Below are positions 1 to 12,401 of a DNA stretch of 64,000 nt, one piece after another. The stretch lies in contig WPIO01000001.1 of NCBI GenBank assembly GCA_009760855.2, positions 793,001 through 857,000 on the forward strand. Direction: 5' to 3'. Position 1 is the stretch's first letter. Every line of letters starts with the position of its first letter. This DNA comes from Cristatella mucedo. Taxonomy: Eukaryota; Bryozoa; Phylactolaemata; Cristatellidae. The notes under the pieces are model-generated. The model saw nothing but the letters and a program-made list of their open reading frames with translations. It was not told the origin of the DNA and made no database searches. Made by a program: the position numbers and the translations under genes.

Positions 1-172
1 TGCTTACCCAGTGCATGTAACCCCTAACCATGTTATTCAGTTTGCTTTTTTATCAAGCATGATATTACTCACCATTCAATTGCATTTCCCTTTGCAGCAA
101 ATGTAAAGAGCATAGAGATAAATTGAGTTCTCTGAAAGCACTTTATCAAGTGCATTGCTAATATTATTTTCT
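1..172 (+). repeat. 3' end of a CR1/L2-like LINE, plus orientation
   Basis: This is the reverse complement of the left end of the minus-strand LINE copies elsewhere in the window (for example 35,895-36,080 and 55,902-56,100). It has the same order of blocks: ACCCCTAACCATGTTATTCA, a TTTGCAGCAAATGTAAAG block, GAGTTCTCTGAAAGCACTTT, then ATCAAGTGCATTGCTAATATTATT at the 3' end. Only the 3' untranslated tail is in the window; the rest lies to the left. Confidence 0.75.
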
Positions 173-281
173 TACTACTACATAGAAGAAATATGCCATT
201 TATTTATAGTTGTATGCCAATAAAATATTGAGACTGCGATATAACATACCGGTTCTATAGTGGCTATACTTATTATCATAC

Positions 282-330
282 CTGAACTTGCAACATAGAG
301 GCACAATAATGGGACAAGGCTTGCTGTCAT
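282..330 (-). CDS. possible signal-peptide exon, incomplete gene
   Basis: Reading from ATG at 330 gives a short hydrophobic leader (MTASLVPLLCLYVASS) and then a GTATGA splice-donor-like sequence, leaving phase 1. The first coding exons of the two discoidin genes also end in phase 1. The cysteine-containing end seen in those exons is absent here, and any downstream exons would lie left of the window. It may be the first exon of another secreted protein or a chance frame. Confidence 0.2.
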
Positions 331-1489
331 TCGCGACTCTAATGCAGCTTCTTTTCTGAAATTAGCACTCGCTGGCAAGAAAACTGTTTTAAATTGAAAA
401 CGTTTAACGAAGGTACAAGAGGCAGGTACAATTAGTTCTACTTTAAATTAGAACAAAATTCGATCAAATTAATTACCCAATTCTTTTCAAACCCCTTGTA
501 GTTAGTAGTTTTCGCTTGCATATAAGATGGTAATACAATACATATTTACAATTTTTATATGACTGCTCACTCCATTACAATTGTCAGACATTGCGTTCAA
601 CCTACTTCCCGGTAAAACAAAATGACAACACATTAGTCCCTCTTAGACGGAGATTATGCATTCAAGTTCGCTGCTAAGCCGGTGACATCCCGCACGGATT
701 TAAATAACTCATTACAAACATATTTCCTAGCTTAATCAATTTTACTCTTACAGTTTGTGTGAGGCATTGACACTAAGTTTGTCGTTGTGATTGACGCCAA
801 TAATAAATATAGTATTTTCTTACTTATCTGTACTCACGCTAAACCAAGTCGAGAACCACCTTTAATAATTCTGGAAAAAACTCGTTAGGCGTGGCACGCC
901 ACTAACTATCTGATGAAATCTCACGACGACCAGATTCTACTAGCAACACGCATTAAGCCTGAAAGTCACTATGCGCTGAAGTCATGGTATTCATTTTCTA
1001 GAAATAACTGACAAAAGAAGGTTAAAAATGCCTGGGCATTATACAAAATTCATGAGCTATTAAATAGCCTTTTTTCTGCTGGGAATGAAGGCACTCGTTA
1101 TGGCTATCGTTTCCTTTAGATTTAATTGGCCCTAATAAGCCACATTGACATGTTAGGGGAATAAAAATGCCAATTTTTAATCATTAAAGCTGGTAAATAT
1201 TTGAGCTTGATTATATTAATCTCCAATTAACCGAAACCATGCAGCCATTAGGTAGTTAAAAAGCATGTCTTTGGCTCGATCTATAGGAAATGCCTAGCAA
1301 ACTGCTTATAAAAAGATGAATACAGTCTTAAGAATAAGTGAAACCAAAGTCTTAGCAAGTCCAAGATGTATTTTATTCGAGTCAAATTAAATAAGCCGTA
1401 TGGTTGATGTTAAGCACAGATGCTATGCAACTCATTGACTTATAGTAATGCTTTTGGTGTAGCTATGCCAGTTAAATATATCTGGAACC

Positions 1490-1495
1490 TTTATT
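1490..1495 (-). promoter_or_regulatory. polyadenylation signal of discoidin gene 1
   Basis: AATAAA on the minus strand (TTTATT as shown), 45 nt after the TAG stop at 1540-1542. The paralogous plus-strand gene has AATAAA at the same distance after its stop. Confidence 0.6.
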
Positions 1496-1539
1496 AACCC
1501 CTTTTTACCGATGATCACTGTAGAAATAACTTAAGACTT

Positions 1540-4500
1540 CTAGCAGCCGAATACTTCAACTTTTGTGCTGGGGTGATTGACGAAGGTTAATGGGTAAAGC
1601 CGTAAAGCTCGTATGCCTCTGAGTGGATTAGGTAGTGCATTCTTTTCAACTGAGTAGGAATCAATGTTTCCTTGAAAAATCTACAAAATACAAACAGAAT
1701 TACGTTCATTTTTTTCCTTCAAGATTACCTGACTTAGACATTGTTGGGATACACTAAAGGCCTGAACTACCTCAAAATGCATGGACTTTTCTAATTGCTT
1801 ACTGAATTATTCGAACAATGACAGAGTGATTTATCATTACAACGTTAATATATTCTTTGTAGATGACACATGAATTTTTAAGTTTCCCCAAATCAACATA
1901 GTATGCATCAATGCAAAAGACTTCGCTCATGCCTTTACCCAAGTTTTGTCGAAAAGCTTGTAGTCGTCAAATGTAAAACCGTCTCGGCTCGTTGATATCT
2001 TGTAGGTCTTTACGAATTGGTTAAGATTAGGTCTTCCGGCTGTGGCAATTAGACTTATCTTTAAAAAAAACTCTCGTATTTGACGAAGCACATATTCTTA
2101 AAGACAGCCAATCATATAATAGCTTGCTTAAGTTTACTCACCGTTCGAGGCGATCCAAATGAGATTTGAATGTACGGATTCGCGTCTTGTGCTGTAGCTT
2201 TTGCGGCCCATATAAGATCTCCATTATTTCTCATTCTAGTGTATTTTGGCTCGTGATGCCAAGCTGGCCAATAGGAGCTTGCGGTGAACGCCGTATCAGG
2301 CAAAGAGTCTGTAATTTGCCAATGAGAAAGGATGCTTAAAATTCTCGTTTCGAAGAAAATTAAAGATCGCACATTTTAAATAAACATTTTGGTAGATATT
2401 TCATGTTTTACAGGAGTGAAATATAGTGAATTATTTCTAGCAGTGACAAAAATAGCAGGCTCTTTAGCCAATTAACGAATGCCGTTCCATTAAGTGTTAA
2501 AGTTGTTAATCTTTTAACTAAACTTAGTGAATTGGCTAAGAATAAAGGCACCAAACATTTCTGAGCACCCATGTTTTAACACTTTCGGCAAAACTCATTA
2601 GTGTTTTACCTATAGGGGCTTCAGTGAGCCTCCACAATAGGAACGATGCAGAACTAAACATAAATAGCGATTTATCGACCTTTTTTCTCCCTCCTTGCCT
2701 AGTTGATTTCTTTTCAATTATTTCTGTCGAGCAAGCACCAACGGGCACTTAGCAGAGTCTTCACTATTTTTTCTAAACTCAAATAGTTTGAGTATAAACA
2801 CTCAAGGGTCTGATCGGATGATTAGCAGTGGCTTAAATTTCAAGTGAATAATTTTATAAAAAATAATATAAATCAGGTATTTATTAGTTTAAATATTGGA
2901 ATCTTCAGATTTGACTTGTGATTGCACCGAGCAGACTCTCGAATGTTGAAAGTCGCCATCTAATGTACTGCCGCTGAATGCTATTCATTGTACCTAAACC
3001 TTGGGTTTGTCCCTAGAATCAGTCTCTTTACAGTGAGAAATCGAAATCACTATAGCTAGTATTGTATCATTTTAAGGCTTGGCGAAAGGTTTTTTCCACG
3101 GTTAAGTGAGAAATGCCCTGGGATTCGCTTGAAATTCACTTGTTCCACAGTTTTTTCTCTTAATCTTTCAAACTGAATCGCCCTATATATTCGAGCCTAT
3201 TCTCAATTTCAAAATAGATGCAGCTGTACAACTGCTTTCACCGTTTTCTGTCTTTAAACTTCCCAAAATATGACAGCGCATTCTAACAACATACACTGCC
3301 AATTTGTGCACATGAATATGGCAGCTTATTTTCTTAAATTGAATAAACAAAAGGTCAACTTATCAAGTATATGAAAACCAAGTGCCGCTCAGAAATCAGA
3401 AAGCTGGACTCGTTAACTGGGCCCTTCTTCCTCTTCAGATTCGGCCTGTAATCATAAAGTCCCCTTCTAAAGTCGGTTCTCACTAAAATAGCATCCACTT
3501 TCCAATCTGTGGCATATTTTATTTGACAGCACAGCAATGCTATTTCATGCATTCGATAATTTCTGATGGGATTGTTATAGCTGTCTATTTGTAGGTTTCT
3601 CCCTCAGAGCCGCCACATGCCGTTTGGAAACGCAGATGCTAGCCTAGTCTCATTGACGTCCAAACAGCCATATTATGTCTCTGCTCACTAATCTGTACTG
3701 GCTGACTAATAATGGATGAAGAGAGTCAAAGGTCGTCTTAGTCGACGTTACTGTTCCTCTATTCGCTGCTTAGAGCTACCTATATAAATTAAACTCACTT
3801 CGGATTTGCCATCGCACAACCTGATCTTATGACTCTGGCCTATTCGAATTCCTTTAATTAATTTATCATTTCGCAGTGACAGTGATTTAACTTATAGTAA
3901 TAATAATACTGCACTTGATAAAGCGCCCTCAAAGAAATCAATCTCTTTCAATGCGCTTTGCATTTCCTGCAACGGAAAACGCGATTGTATCGTGAGTAAT
4001 ATCATGCTTAATAAACAACATGAATAACATGGTCAGGGGCTACATGCACCAGGTCAGCATACAAATATGGTTAGTGGCAGTATGCACAGTGTCTGCACGC
4101 ATAAGCACATGAAGGGCGAATTACAGGGAGTCACTAAATGCTGTCCTAAATAGGTGTCTATTAAGTTCTTTTTAAATGTGGTCAACTCAAGAGATGTTTT
4201 GATGCAAGTCGGGATGGAAATCCAGGCTTAGGGAGCATGCGAACTAAATGCACGGTCTTCAAAGGATTTCAGATTTATACGAGGTGTTGGTAAACTGTTG
4301 GATTTCGAAAAGTGGTTGGTACGATGCTTGGCCTGGTTGGGAAATAGATCTGAGAAATAGGCAGGAGGCAAAGAATGAAGTGACCTAAAAGTGAGCGACA
4401 CAACCTTGAAGTCGATCCGTCGCTTGACTGGTAGCCGGTGCAGGTCGGTGAGAGGTGGTGTGATATATCAACTGCGACGCTCACGACAGACAAGCCTAGC

Positions 4501-7500
4501 TGCTAAGTTTTGCACCAGCGGTATTGCCTGAACGCACATGCCGGTTGGCCAGCAAGCAGCGATTTAGAGAAGTCAAGTCGAGATTTCACAAATGCATGGA
4601 CCAACTTAGAGGTGGCATTCCTATCTACACAAGCCCGAACTTTAGCACTGTTATGTAGCTGAAAGTAGGCAGACTTGACTGTGGAGCTGATTTGGTCGTC
4701 TAATGAGAGGTCACTTTGGAACATAACCCTGGGATTCGAGCTGATTCAACAGGAGATAACTTTGCTCATAAAGCATATAGTTCACTACCAACGTATCTCA
4801 TGTAATCTCGTGATTTAAAATGAATTCTGAAACTAATGGAATATATCTCTGTTGTAACTTAACAAAGCGTACCAAGTCTCTGTGGGTGTTCAGCTTGGTT
4901 ATATATACGCCAGTCGCAGCCTAAGCAGCTCCGGGTTCCCATATGGTGGCCAATAGACTTGGTCAAGCTCAACAGAGCCAACAGACTTGGTCAAGCTCAA
5001 TAGAGCCGAGTCGGAAAGCTTAGCTTATTGACGAGAAAATTACCTGCCAGGAATTCTTCTTCTTGAGCCTCTGCCTGTAATTTGTAATTTGTCCTCTTCT
5101 AAAGTCGAGTCTCACTTGAATACAATGCACTTTCCAACCTGTGGCATATTTTATTTGACAGCACAGCAATGCTATTTCATAAATTCGTGACGTTCTGGTA
5201 GGATTTTAGTCGATGTCTTTTTGTGGGTCACTCCCTCAGCGCCGCCACATGCTATTTGGAAACTCAGAGATTAGCCTCGTCTCTATGACGTCCCAACAAC
5301 CATATTATGCCTCTGCTCAATAATCTGCATTGGCTGACAAGTAATGAAGGAAGATAATACAACATCGTCTTAGTCAACCATACCGATCCTGTATTCGCTT
5401 GCCTAATACTAGCTAAATAAGTTAAACTCAATTCGGATTTCCATCGCTCAACCTGCTCTAAAAACTCCGTCTTATTCGAATTCCTTTCATTAATTTATCA
5501 TTTCTCGGTTACAGGGATTTACATTTTATTATTGATAATAAGCCACGTGATAACTCGCCCTCAGAGAATTCAATCTCACTCTAGGCGCTTTAAATTTGCT
5601 GCAAAGGGAAACGCGATTGAATGGTGAGTAATATCATGCTTGATAAAAAACATGAATAACACGGTTACGAGTGGCATTCACAGGGTCAGCATGCAAATGT
5701 GGGTAGTGCCGTATCTCATAAGCACATGATGGAGGAATCACAGGAACCCACTAAATGCTGTCCTAAATAGGTGTGTTTTAAAGTTCTTTTAAAACGTGGT
5801 CCAGTCAGGGGATGTTCTGAGGCATGTCGGGAGTGAGTTCCACGCTTTCGGAGCATATGAACTACATGCACAGTTTCAAGAGGAATTGAGGTTCGCACTG
5901 GGTATTGGTAAACTGGCGGATTGCCAAAAGCGGGTGGTACGATGCTTGACCTGATGGGGTAGTATATCTGAGAGATAGGCTGGAGCCAAAGAATGAGGTG
6001 ACCTAAAAGTGAGCGACAAAACCTTGAAGTCAATCCGTTGCTTGACTGGTAACCAGTGCAGGTCGGCGAGAAGTGAAGTAATGTGGCAACGGCGATGCTC
6101 ACGATAGACAAGCCTAGCTGCAGAATTTTAAACCAGCTGCAATCGCCCGATCGCACATGACGGTAGGCCAGCGTGCAGTGAGTTGCAGAAGTCAAGACGG
6201 GATATCACGAATGCCGGGACCAACTTAGATTTGGTATTCTTATCTAAACAAGCCCAAATTTTAGCAATGTTATGAAGCTGGAAATAGGTAGATTTGACTG
6301 TGGAGCTGATATGGTCGTCTAACGAGAGGTGGCTTTGGAATGTGGCACTTTTATTTCGAGCTGATTCAATTGGAAATATGCTGGCAGAGCCAATTTTGAG
6401 CGTCGGTTTTTCCAATTTGTGAATCACACAGGGTTCGCCCATAACTAGTTAGTTAGTTTTATCGTCATTTAGTTTTAGAAAATTTGCTGCCATCCATGTG
6501 CTGATGGCATTAATACATGCCGCAAGTGAGTTGGGAGAATTCGAGGTGCTCGAAGGCTAGGAGGGAACTCAGACGTGGTATCCTTATCTAAACAAGCCCG
6601 AATTTTAGCAATGTTACTGCAGCTGAAAGTAATCAGACTTGACTGAGGAGCTGATGTGGTCGTCTTAGGAAAAGCACTGTGGAACATGAAACCTATATTT
6701 TGAGCTTATTTAGCAGGAGATTAATTAGCTCATAAAGTGTTAAGGTCACTACCAACTTATCTAATTTCATGGCGTGATTTAAAATGAATTCTGAAACCAG
6801 TGTAAGGTATCTCTGTGGGTAACTTTTAAAAAAAAAGTCACCTAGTCTCGGCGGGTGTTCAGCTTAGTTTTGTATACACCAGTCGCAGCCTAAGGAGCTC
6901 CGGGTTCCCATTTGGGAACAGACTTGGTCACGCTCAACAGAGCCAACAGACTTTGTCAAGCTCAACAGAGCCAACAGACTTTGTCAAGCTCAACAGAGCC
7001 GAGTCGGGAAGCTTAGCTTATTCGCGAGAACAGCTAAGTCCAAGAGTTTCACAGATTAAGCTACTCGGGATGGCTGGAAAGAATCTACTATAGTCAGCTG
7101 ATGGACAGCAGAAGCCGTTGCACCTGTACACATTTTCTGAACCCCAGTGAACTCATCTTTTTAGTCCGATGCTGTTAATGATCGAACGAGTGTAACCAAT
7201 GGCGGCCCAAGTAACCAGGGCATGCGAGTCTTGTGTGTGCCTTTGCCACGATACCTTTCGATGATAACTGCGTGCTTTTGCATTCTTACCTAAGCTGGTG
7301 GCATGGATTTTTGTTAACTATCGTTCTTCAATATCTTGAAGCGAATTATAAAGTGCTGGTTTGGAGATTTATTACTCAAAGGAAACAATACTAGGCTTTT
7401 TGTACATGCTTTGATTTTTCAATACGACTAAGCAGTTCGTAGAATTAGTAGAGTTGACGGCTCTTTCCAACTAATTCGCCTCCAATTAAGCTGCGGGACC

Positions 7501-8658
7501 ACTCTTTCTTCATATAAAGCAGGAGTAGCAAGTAGCAGCATGTAGACGTGCTTTTTATTGCATACAAGTAACGGAATGTAGTAAAACTAATGAAATATGA
7601 CAAAGAAACTAAAGGGAGACTTTTGTTTTCCCAATTGAAGTACATGTGTGGCGGTCCTCTAAATATGAGTGCGACTTGCTATCGTTACATTACGAAAAAA
7701 CTAATGACTAAATAGGCATAGTAAGGTTCCGTTGTCCATCGATAGCCATGGCTTTACCCACCTACTTTTAGTTGTATTGGCTCAAATTTTTTGTTTGCAC
7801 CAGTCTTCTTATCTAACTTAGGCAAAGCTACGATATATCGATCGTAATTGCAAGAGATTTCTTGAATTAATGGCAACAATGATACCTATTTTGTCTCATG
7901 CATAACATATAGAGGTAGCCTAAATGAGAGTTACTGAGATCACAGGATCCCAAAATCTCTAGCAATGCAAGATGTAACAAGTTTAGTTTCAGCTAAGAGT
8001 AAATCACAGGTTGAATGAACGAACATTATATACCTCCAGAGCCACTCATCCCTAAGCGTTGAAGTGAGAAAACTCTATGCTGGTCCTTTGTAAATGTATT
8101 GGTGATGCCGGCTATTACTATTGCTATGAAAAGTACTATGTACCCTAATGAATTGCTGACGGGTACGAGATCGAATACAGCCAAAATTGTGGTGCACGTA
8201 AGAGTTCTAATGATTACGAAAGTCAAATAGTATAAAAGAGAAGTATTCTCGACAATTCAATATCATTTAACATATGTGCATTTGCTCTTGCTAAGAACAT
8301 TCAATAGTAGTCAATTCTCGTCTGATGACCTGTATTATTATATTCCGCTTTAAATAAGCAGTTACATTGCAAATAAAATCACTATTAGAACGAGCAAACG
8401 ACTTATCGTAATCTACCAGTAAGATCATTCAAACAGTTACATAGCAGAGGCAGAAAACTTTCTCAAATGCTTCCAATGAGTTAATTTTCACTGCTTACCA
8501 ACTTGTGGGTCTAAGCAATCATCATCCGGCTGCGTCGGAGTCTCTATTGGGCGACCTCCCTGTATTTCGATAGTTTGTATGACTACTTCTGATAAAGTCA
8601 CAGCGAAACAAAGAATAGCCATTACCATGAGACGATTCATGTTCCGGTTGGTCGTCAT
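1540..8658 (-). CDS. secreted single-domain F5/8 type C (discoidin) protein, gene 1
   Basis: Four coding exons on the minus strand: 8658-8499, 2308-2142, 2058-1939 and 1680-1540, giving 195 residues. Exon 1 starts with ATG after an AG acceptor (TTGTTGCAG), so a 5' UTR exon probably lies upstream. It encodes a signal peptide (core MVMAILCFAVTLSEVV) and ends DCLDPQV plus one base before GTAAGC. Exons 2-4 make one complete F5/8C domain: ASSYWPAWHHEPKY, NPYIQISF, KTYKISTSRDG and the closing KVEVFGC, with cysteines at both ends for the usual disulfide. Donors are GTGAGT and GTAAAG; acceptors are TTACAG, TTAAAG and TTGTAG. Such domains bind carbohydrate or lipid outside the cell; the ligand cannot be read here. 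By hand, about 100 of 141 domain residues match the paralogue at 26,115-30,385. A second in-frame ATG lies at 8640. The 6.2-kb first intron is filled with LINE copies. No stop or frameshift was seen. Confidence 0.85.
3390..5045. repeat. tandem duplication, unit 1 (inside intron 1 of discoidin gene 1)
   Basis: This stretch recurs in diverged form at 5,055-7,030 in the same orientation. Shared landmarks include CAGCACAGCAATGCTATTTC (3,528 and 5,159), GCCGCCACATGC, a LINE copy starting near 3,895 and 5,530, and an end block with repeats of AACAGAGCCAACAGACTT followed by GAGTCGG-AAGCTTAGCTTATT. The offset is about 1,631 bp in the left half. The duplication therefore includes unique-looking flank as well as the LINE, so it is a segmental tandem duplication and not two independent insertions. 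Confidence 0.7.
3895..4760 (-). mobile_element. LINE copy (CR1/L2-like), 5'-truncated, decayed
   Basis: Minus-strand LINE 3' part. It begins on the plus strand with AATAATAATACTGCACTTGATAAAG (reverse of the 3' tail), followed by 3' UTR. Reading frames at 4,275-4,493 and 4,503-4,724 then match the C-terminal end of the reverse-transcriptase ORF2, with blocks such as DDQISSTVKSAYFQLHN and SRLDFSKSLLAGQPA, which are the familiar end of CR1/L2/Rex-type ORF2. Frames are broken, so it is inactive. Confidence 0.7.
5055..7030. repeat. tandem duplication, unit 2
   Basis: Second copy of the 3,390-5,045 unit. It is about 340 bp longer because part of its LINE is duplicated internally: the block around ACAAGCCC-AATTTTAGCAATGTTA occurs near 6,250 and again near 6,590. 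The CAACAGAGCCAACAGACTT motif is present twice near 6,935-6,990. Confidence 0.7.
5530..6715 (-). mobile_element. LINE copy (CR1/L2-like), decayed
   Basis: Same family and orientation as 3,895-4,760, lying in the second unit of the tandem duplication. The 5,716-6,195 and 6,128-6,442 frames on the minus strand contain ORF2 C-terminal pieces (DDHISSTVKSTYFQLHNIAK, SRLDFCNSLHAGLPSC). A duplicated fragment of the same ORF2 region follows at 6,475-6,687. Several frameshifts are present. Confidence 0.7.
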
Positions 8659-9129
8659 CTGCAACAACAGGTAGCTTAACTTGAAATGAATTCATGCATC
8701 GAGTTAATTATTTAGAAAATGACCACACTAGCATAAGTGAGGAGAAAGTGTAGCATTTAGTTGATCTGAATCCTTTTGTAAGCGACCAACAATTGCTTTA
8801 CTTATTTTTAATAAAGAGCAAGTGCCGGAGTTCCATTTGAAAACAGCAGTGCAACACGAGAAGTTGCTGTAAAATATGCTGCACCATAACGAGAGGATTA
8901 CATACCTTGGCGTTTAACAATTGTTAACCCGTGGCTTCCAGCTTGCTTCGACGAGCTTGCAGTTATAGCGTGGCCATCTACCAAGTAACGGTAAAACAAG
9001 TTGGTTAATCATCACATTTCCAAAAACGTATGACATGTCATTCAAAAAATAGTGGCTCTGCAGAATTACTGCTTTACAGGCAAGGTGCTGACTAAGCTGC
9101 CCAGATAACTGCAAATACTGCAATACCTA

Positions 9130-9660
9130 TTGGCTGAACTCCGGAACCAAGAATTTCTTGTTTCGTGCTTCATCCACTTGATAGTTGCCATAATACTTCT
9201 AAGCTATCGCTTTTTCACAAGCATCAACGATTTCTCAAGCTGCAACTTATTCTGACTGCCAGATTTGATTTTTTAAATTCTTAAATATATAGCATTATCA
9301 TCCAGTTAAAGTTTAAGTTGACCTAACTCCCCACCATTTTACAGATCTGCTTACCTTAATTTGTTCTCCTGACCGAGGTAGCAAGAACACTATTACAAAA
9401 TTGCACAATTGCTCTGGCTTTATGCTGAGTTGAATGCCCCGATGCAATAATTAGAAGCTAATTTACTTTAAAATACCTTCAAACTTACGACATCTCTCTC
9501 ACTGCCATGTGAGACCAAATGTAACAGTCACAGCCCAACCAAAAACCTTGACTCGACGAGATCCAATCACCTGTACACTGGTAGAATGCGATAGACCGTC
9601 ACCAAATCTGTTTCCAAATATTATTCTGACACCCTCACATTGCCACTACGTCCTGCACAG
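9130..9660. other. no gene seen
   Basis: AT-rich sequence upstream of discoidin gene 1. No coding signal, repeat or RNA gene could be supported. The promoter and any 5' UTR exon of discoidin gene 1 should lie in or near here (8,670 upward), but I cannot place them. Confidence 0.3.
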
Positions 9661-9664
9661 TCAA

Positions 9665-9835
9665 TGGGCCGCAATAGAAACAAGGTAAGGCGGTTGCACT
9701 TCACGACCTCGGTCTTGTGGTCGTAGGTTCGAATCGTGTGGTGGTCGGTCCTTTATTGCCGCTGCCAGTGGTGGCGGTAGCCGTAAAAGCTCTTGAGTCG
9801 CTATACAAGAAAGGCTGTCAAATCAGCTAGTAATT
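9665..9835 (+). mobile_element. tRNA-derived SINE, family B, copy 1
   Basis: A tRNA-like head containing CACGACCTCGG and a B-box-like GGTCGTAGGTTCGAATCG is followed by a family-specific body: GCC-CTGCCAGTGGTGGCGGTAG, CCGTAAAAGCTCTTGAGTCG, CTATACAAGAAAGGC and AATCAGCTAGTAA. The same body recurs at 22,440-22,600, at 37,090-37,240 and, on the minus strand, at 39,400-39,550. Repetition with a shared non-tRNA body argues for a SINE rather than a tRNA gene. Confidence 0.75.
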
Positions 9836-9839
9836 AGCT

Positions 9840-12190
9840 AGTCTGCAGTAACTGATTAAGCAGCGGCAATAACTAAGGTAATGCAGGCCTATATAGTGAC
9901 TGACGGTATCTCAAAAAATTAATAATAGATGGTCAAGAGATTGAGACAGATGCATTCGGAACCTGGTTTAATCTATTGATAATTGATAAGCGAAGTTATG
10001 GCTCACACCATTGTCACCGGGCTGGAAGCATCAATCATAGGTACACAAAAAACCTACTCGTTTTTGCTGAAACACTGTCCAATTGCGAGTAAGGTAGGCT
10101 TGCCCTCAAAGTTTCGACTAAATGCATGACACGCTTACTGTCCTGATGATACTTCTGCCAAGCTGAAGCAAGCCCAAGATACTGTGTATGCGCACAGGCT
10201 CAGCTGTTGTGTTTGCTATCGTTGACGCTGAATTCCAGTTCACTAGTGCAAGCGCAGGTAACAACTATAGAACGGTAACTCAATGCAATTTTCCCGTACG
10301 ATACCTGCGGCATCAGTTAGTAAAGTTTCATGCCCGAAAGGGCGTTCCGTGAGTACATTTAAAAAATGCAGATTTCGCAATCTGCATTATTGTCCTGTTC
10401 AAGAAGCTTTTCGTGCTAGCCTTGTCAATGACAAGCAGAAGACTCTGACTGGCCGACCTATAGGGCTGCCCTGATATTGTGCAGCCGCTACGACCGAATG
10501 TGCAAAGCTATCAAAGTTGCAGGGCAGGCTGAACGAGGAGATTGACCGTGCTTACCCCGTGCTCACCTGGGTAATTTCTGGTCTTTTCGAGTTTTTTTTG
10601 CTGACTGAGCATGCACTGACCCGTAGCAGCAATTCCTATCCCTATCCGAGCTAACAGACACAGGTCGAAGAACACCGGAAGCGGCGTGTGGCTTATTGAT
10701 GCCGGTTGTGGGCTCTAGCCGCTGTTGAGAAGGATCCTTGAACTTGGCAAAGAGTACTGCGTGCCCTCTCAATTAGCATGCAAAAGGAGAATTCTGGTTC
10801 TACTTGTAGGGCACAAGTGCCTGACTTACACGCTAGCTCATTCTCCATGAGTGCGGGTGGAAACTTGAATTGGGCCGGATCGCGGTAGCTCTTTATTAAA
10901 GTTTAGCAGGTATGCAAAAAACCATGCCAATCCACAACCCGCTGATAAATTTCTCAATGCTAGCTCTGGGTACGAGACAAAATTTATAAAGTACTGGCCA
11001 TGCATATTCAGAAAGCTCGTGAAATAGCAGATGCCAAGATTAACGGTTAGCAAGTTCAAAGTAAACGAGTCGTGCCTGTCCATTCTCACCTCCCAACAAT
11101 AAGCACTACAAGCGTTTTTAGTCAGCTGTAGATTTTTCTTCAGAAAATGTAAGTTCTAGAGAAAATTGAATTTATCTATTGACAAATATAGGACAGATTT
11201 GAAAGCGTACCATGTTGTTATTTGATCGTAGCAAGTAAGAAATTTCGTTCCCGCGGTGGTCAAGGCTCGAACCGCTTGAAGCTGTGCAACACACCACCAC
11301 AACGTCAGCAACTTAATATTCGCCGACTGCTAATAACCTGCCTATTGGCTACGATCATGCGTGGCTACAACCGGTCCTTCACTGTTATTCCAATGCACTC
11401 CTACACGCGGTTATTGTTGGTAGGTTCCACGAATCGGGCATACACAAGATAACCTGACTGTGGTGAATGCAGGGGCCGTAGCCAGAAACAAGCTAGCTTG
11501 TATGTAGAATCCAAGTCTCTGAGTCCCCTACACAATTCTACTCAAGCCCTGCGGTAAATTAATGGAACTTAATGGTCATCAGGTCTGCTTTAAGCCGGTG
11601 GCTATTGATAAAAGCTTGTCTATGGAATTATCGCTAAATTTGTAATAAGGCTGTACAATTACGTGACGTAATTGTCGACTGGTTTTCCGTTCTGCTATGT
11701 CCCTGGATGCGTCTCAACAGGTGAGGGCTCGCCAAGGTCTCACGTTCTAGCCTCAATTTCAAACCGTTTGCAGTTCCTTGGAAGAAGTCTTTCAAATATC
11801 TTCTTTTGAGTCCCATCGACATCAAACAGCCAATGACAACAGCAATGCAATGAACCCCTACTACTAAGTCTTTTTATAGGAAGGATTTATCTTATGCGAT
11901 TACTGTTACGGCAGTGGTATTAATTTAAAATAATTATGATAATGACACTTCTTCACATCATAGGTTATTTTAAATTAATTGTGGCAACTTAGCTGACGCC
12001 CTAAATGCCTAAATTTGGCATGCTGACTGACTCATTATGGCTTGCATCTCATTTACATTATCCTATTTCTAACAAGCGTCACATATAAAATCCCATTGTC
12101 TCCCACACAGCTATGCAATTGTCTCGTAGTTTCATCTAATTTGGCACATCTGACCTGACACGGATTACAGTCAGTCTACAACTCTTTCCG
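9840..12190. other. no gene seen; short frames only
   Basis: Mixed-composition sequence with several 60-85-codon frames on both strands (for example 10,283-10,474 plus and 10,838-11,089 minus). I recognise none of them. An imperfect palindrome made of TAATTTAAAATAA and its complement occurs around 11,920-11,985. Nothing here supports a gene. Confidence 0.3.
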
Positions 12191-12212
12191 TCCTCAGAAT
12201 CCAAAATCATGT

Positions 12213-12401
12213 TTGAATCGTGAAACCTCAAGAACTACTGATATCCATGCTGTTGTCACGTCCCACTCCAAGCTCATCGGCTGTTTTATGATATTGGGAA
12301 ATGGTAGAATGGTGGATCGCTATCCCAATCGTCTGCAGCCATTACGTATTCTTCAAAAAAAAGTCCTGCTTGTTATAATGCCTAGAATCTCGGATTTTTG
12401 A
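12213..12401 (+). pseudogene. possible LINE reverse-transcriptase C-terminal fragment
   Basis: The translation includes FMILGNG and then NRLQPLRILQKKVLLVIMP. This resembles the W-G-N ... L-x-x-LQ-KKA-x-R-x-I block near the C-terminus of CR1/Jockey-type LINE ORF2. There is no initiating ATG (the frame opens at TTG) and no intact neighbours. It sits 0.7 kb before another plus-strand LINE fragment at 13,020-13,930, so both may be parts of one decayed element. Confidence 0.4.

Noticed and set aside
5716-6195. 159-codon frame as a host protein
   Set aside because: It is the antisense end of a LINE ORF2 copy, matched by the other LINE copies in the window.
8026-8226. Hydrophobic 66-codon minus frame as an extra exon of discoidin gene 1
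   Set aside because: The paralogue goes directly from signal exon to F5/8C exon with matching phases, and this frame has no suitable acceptor-donor pair that I could see.
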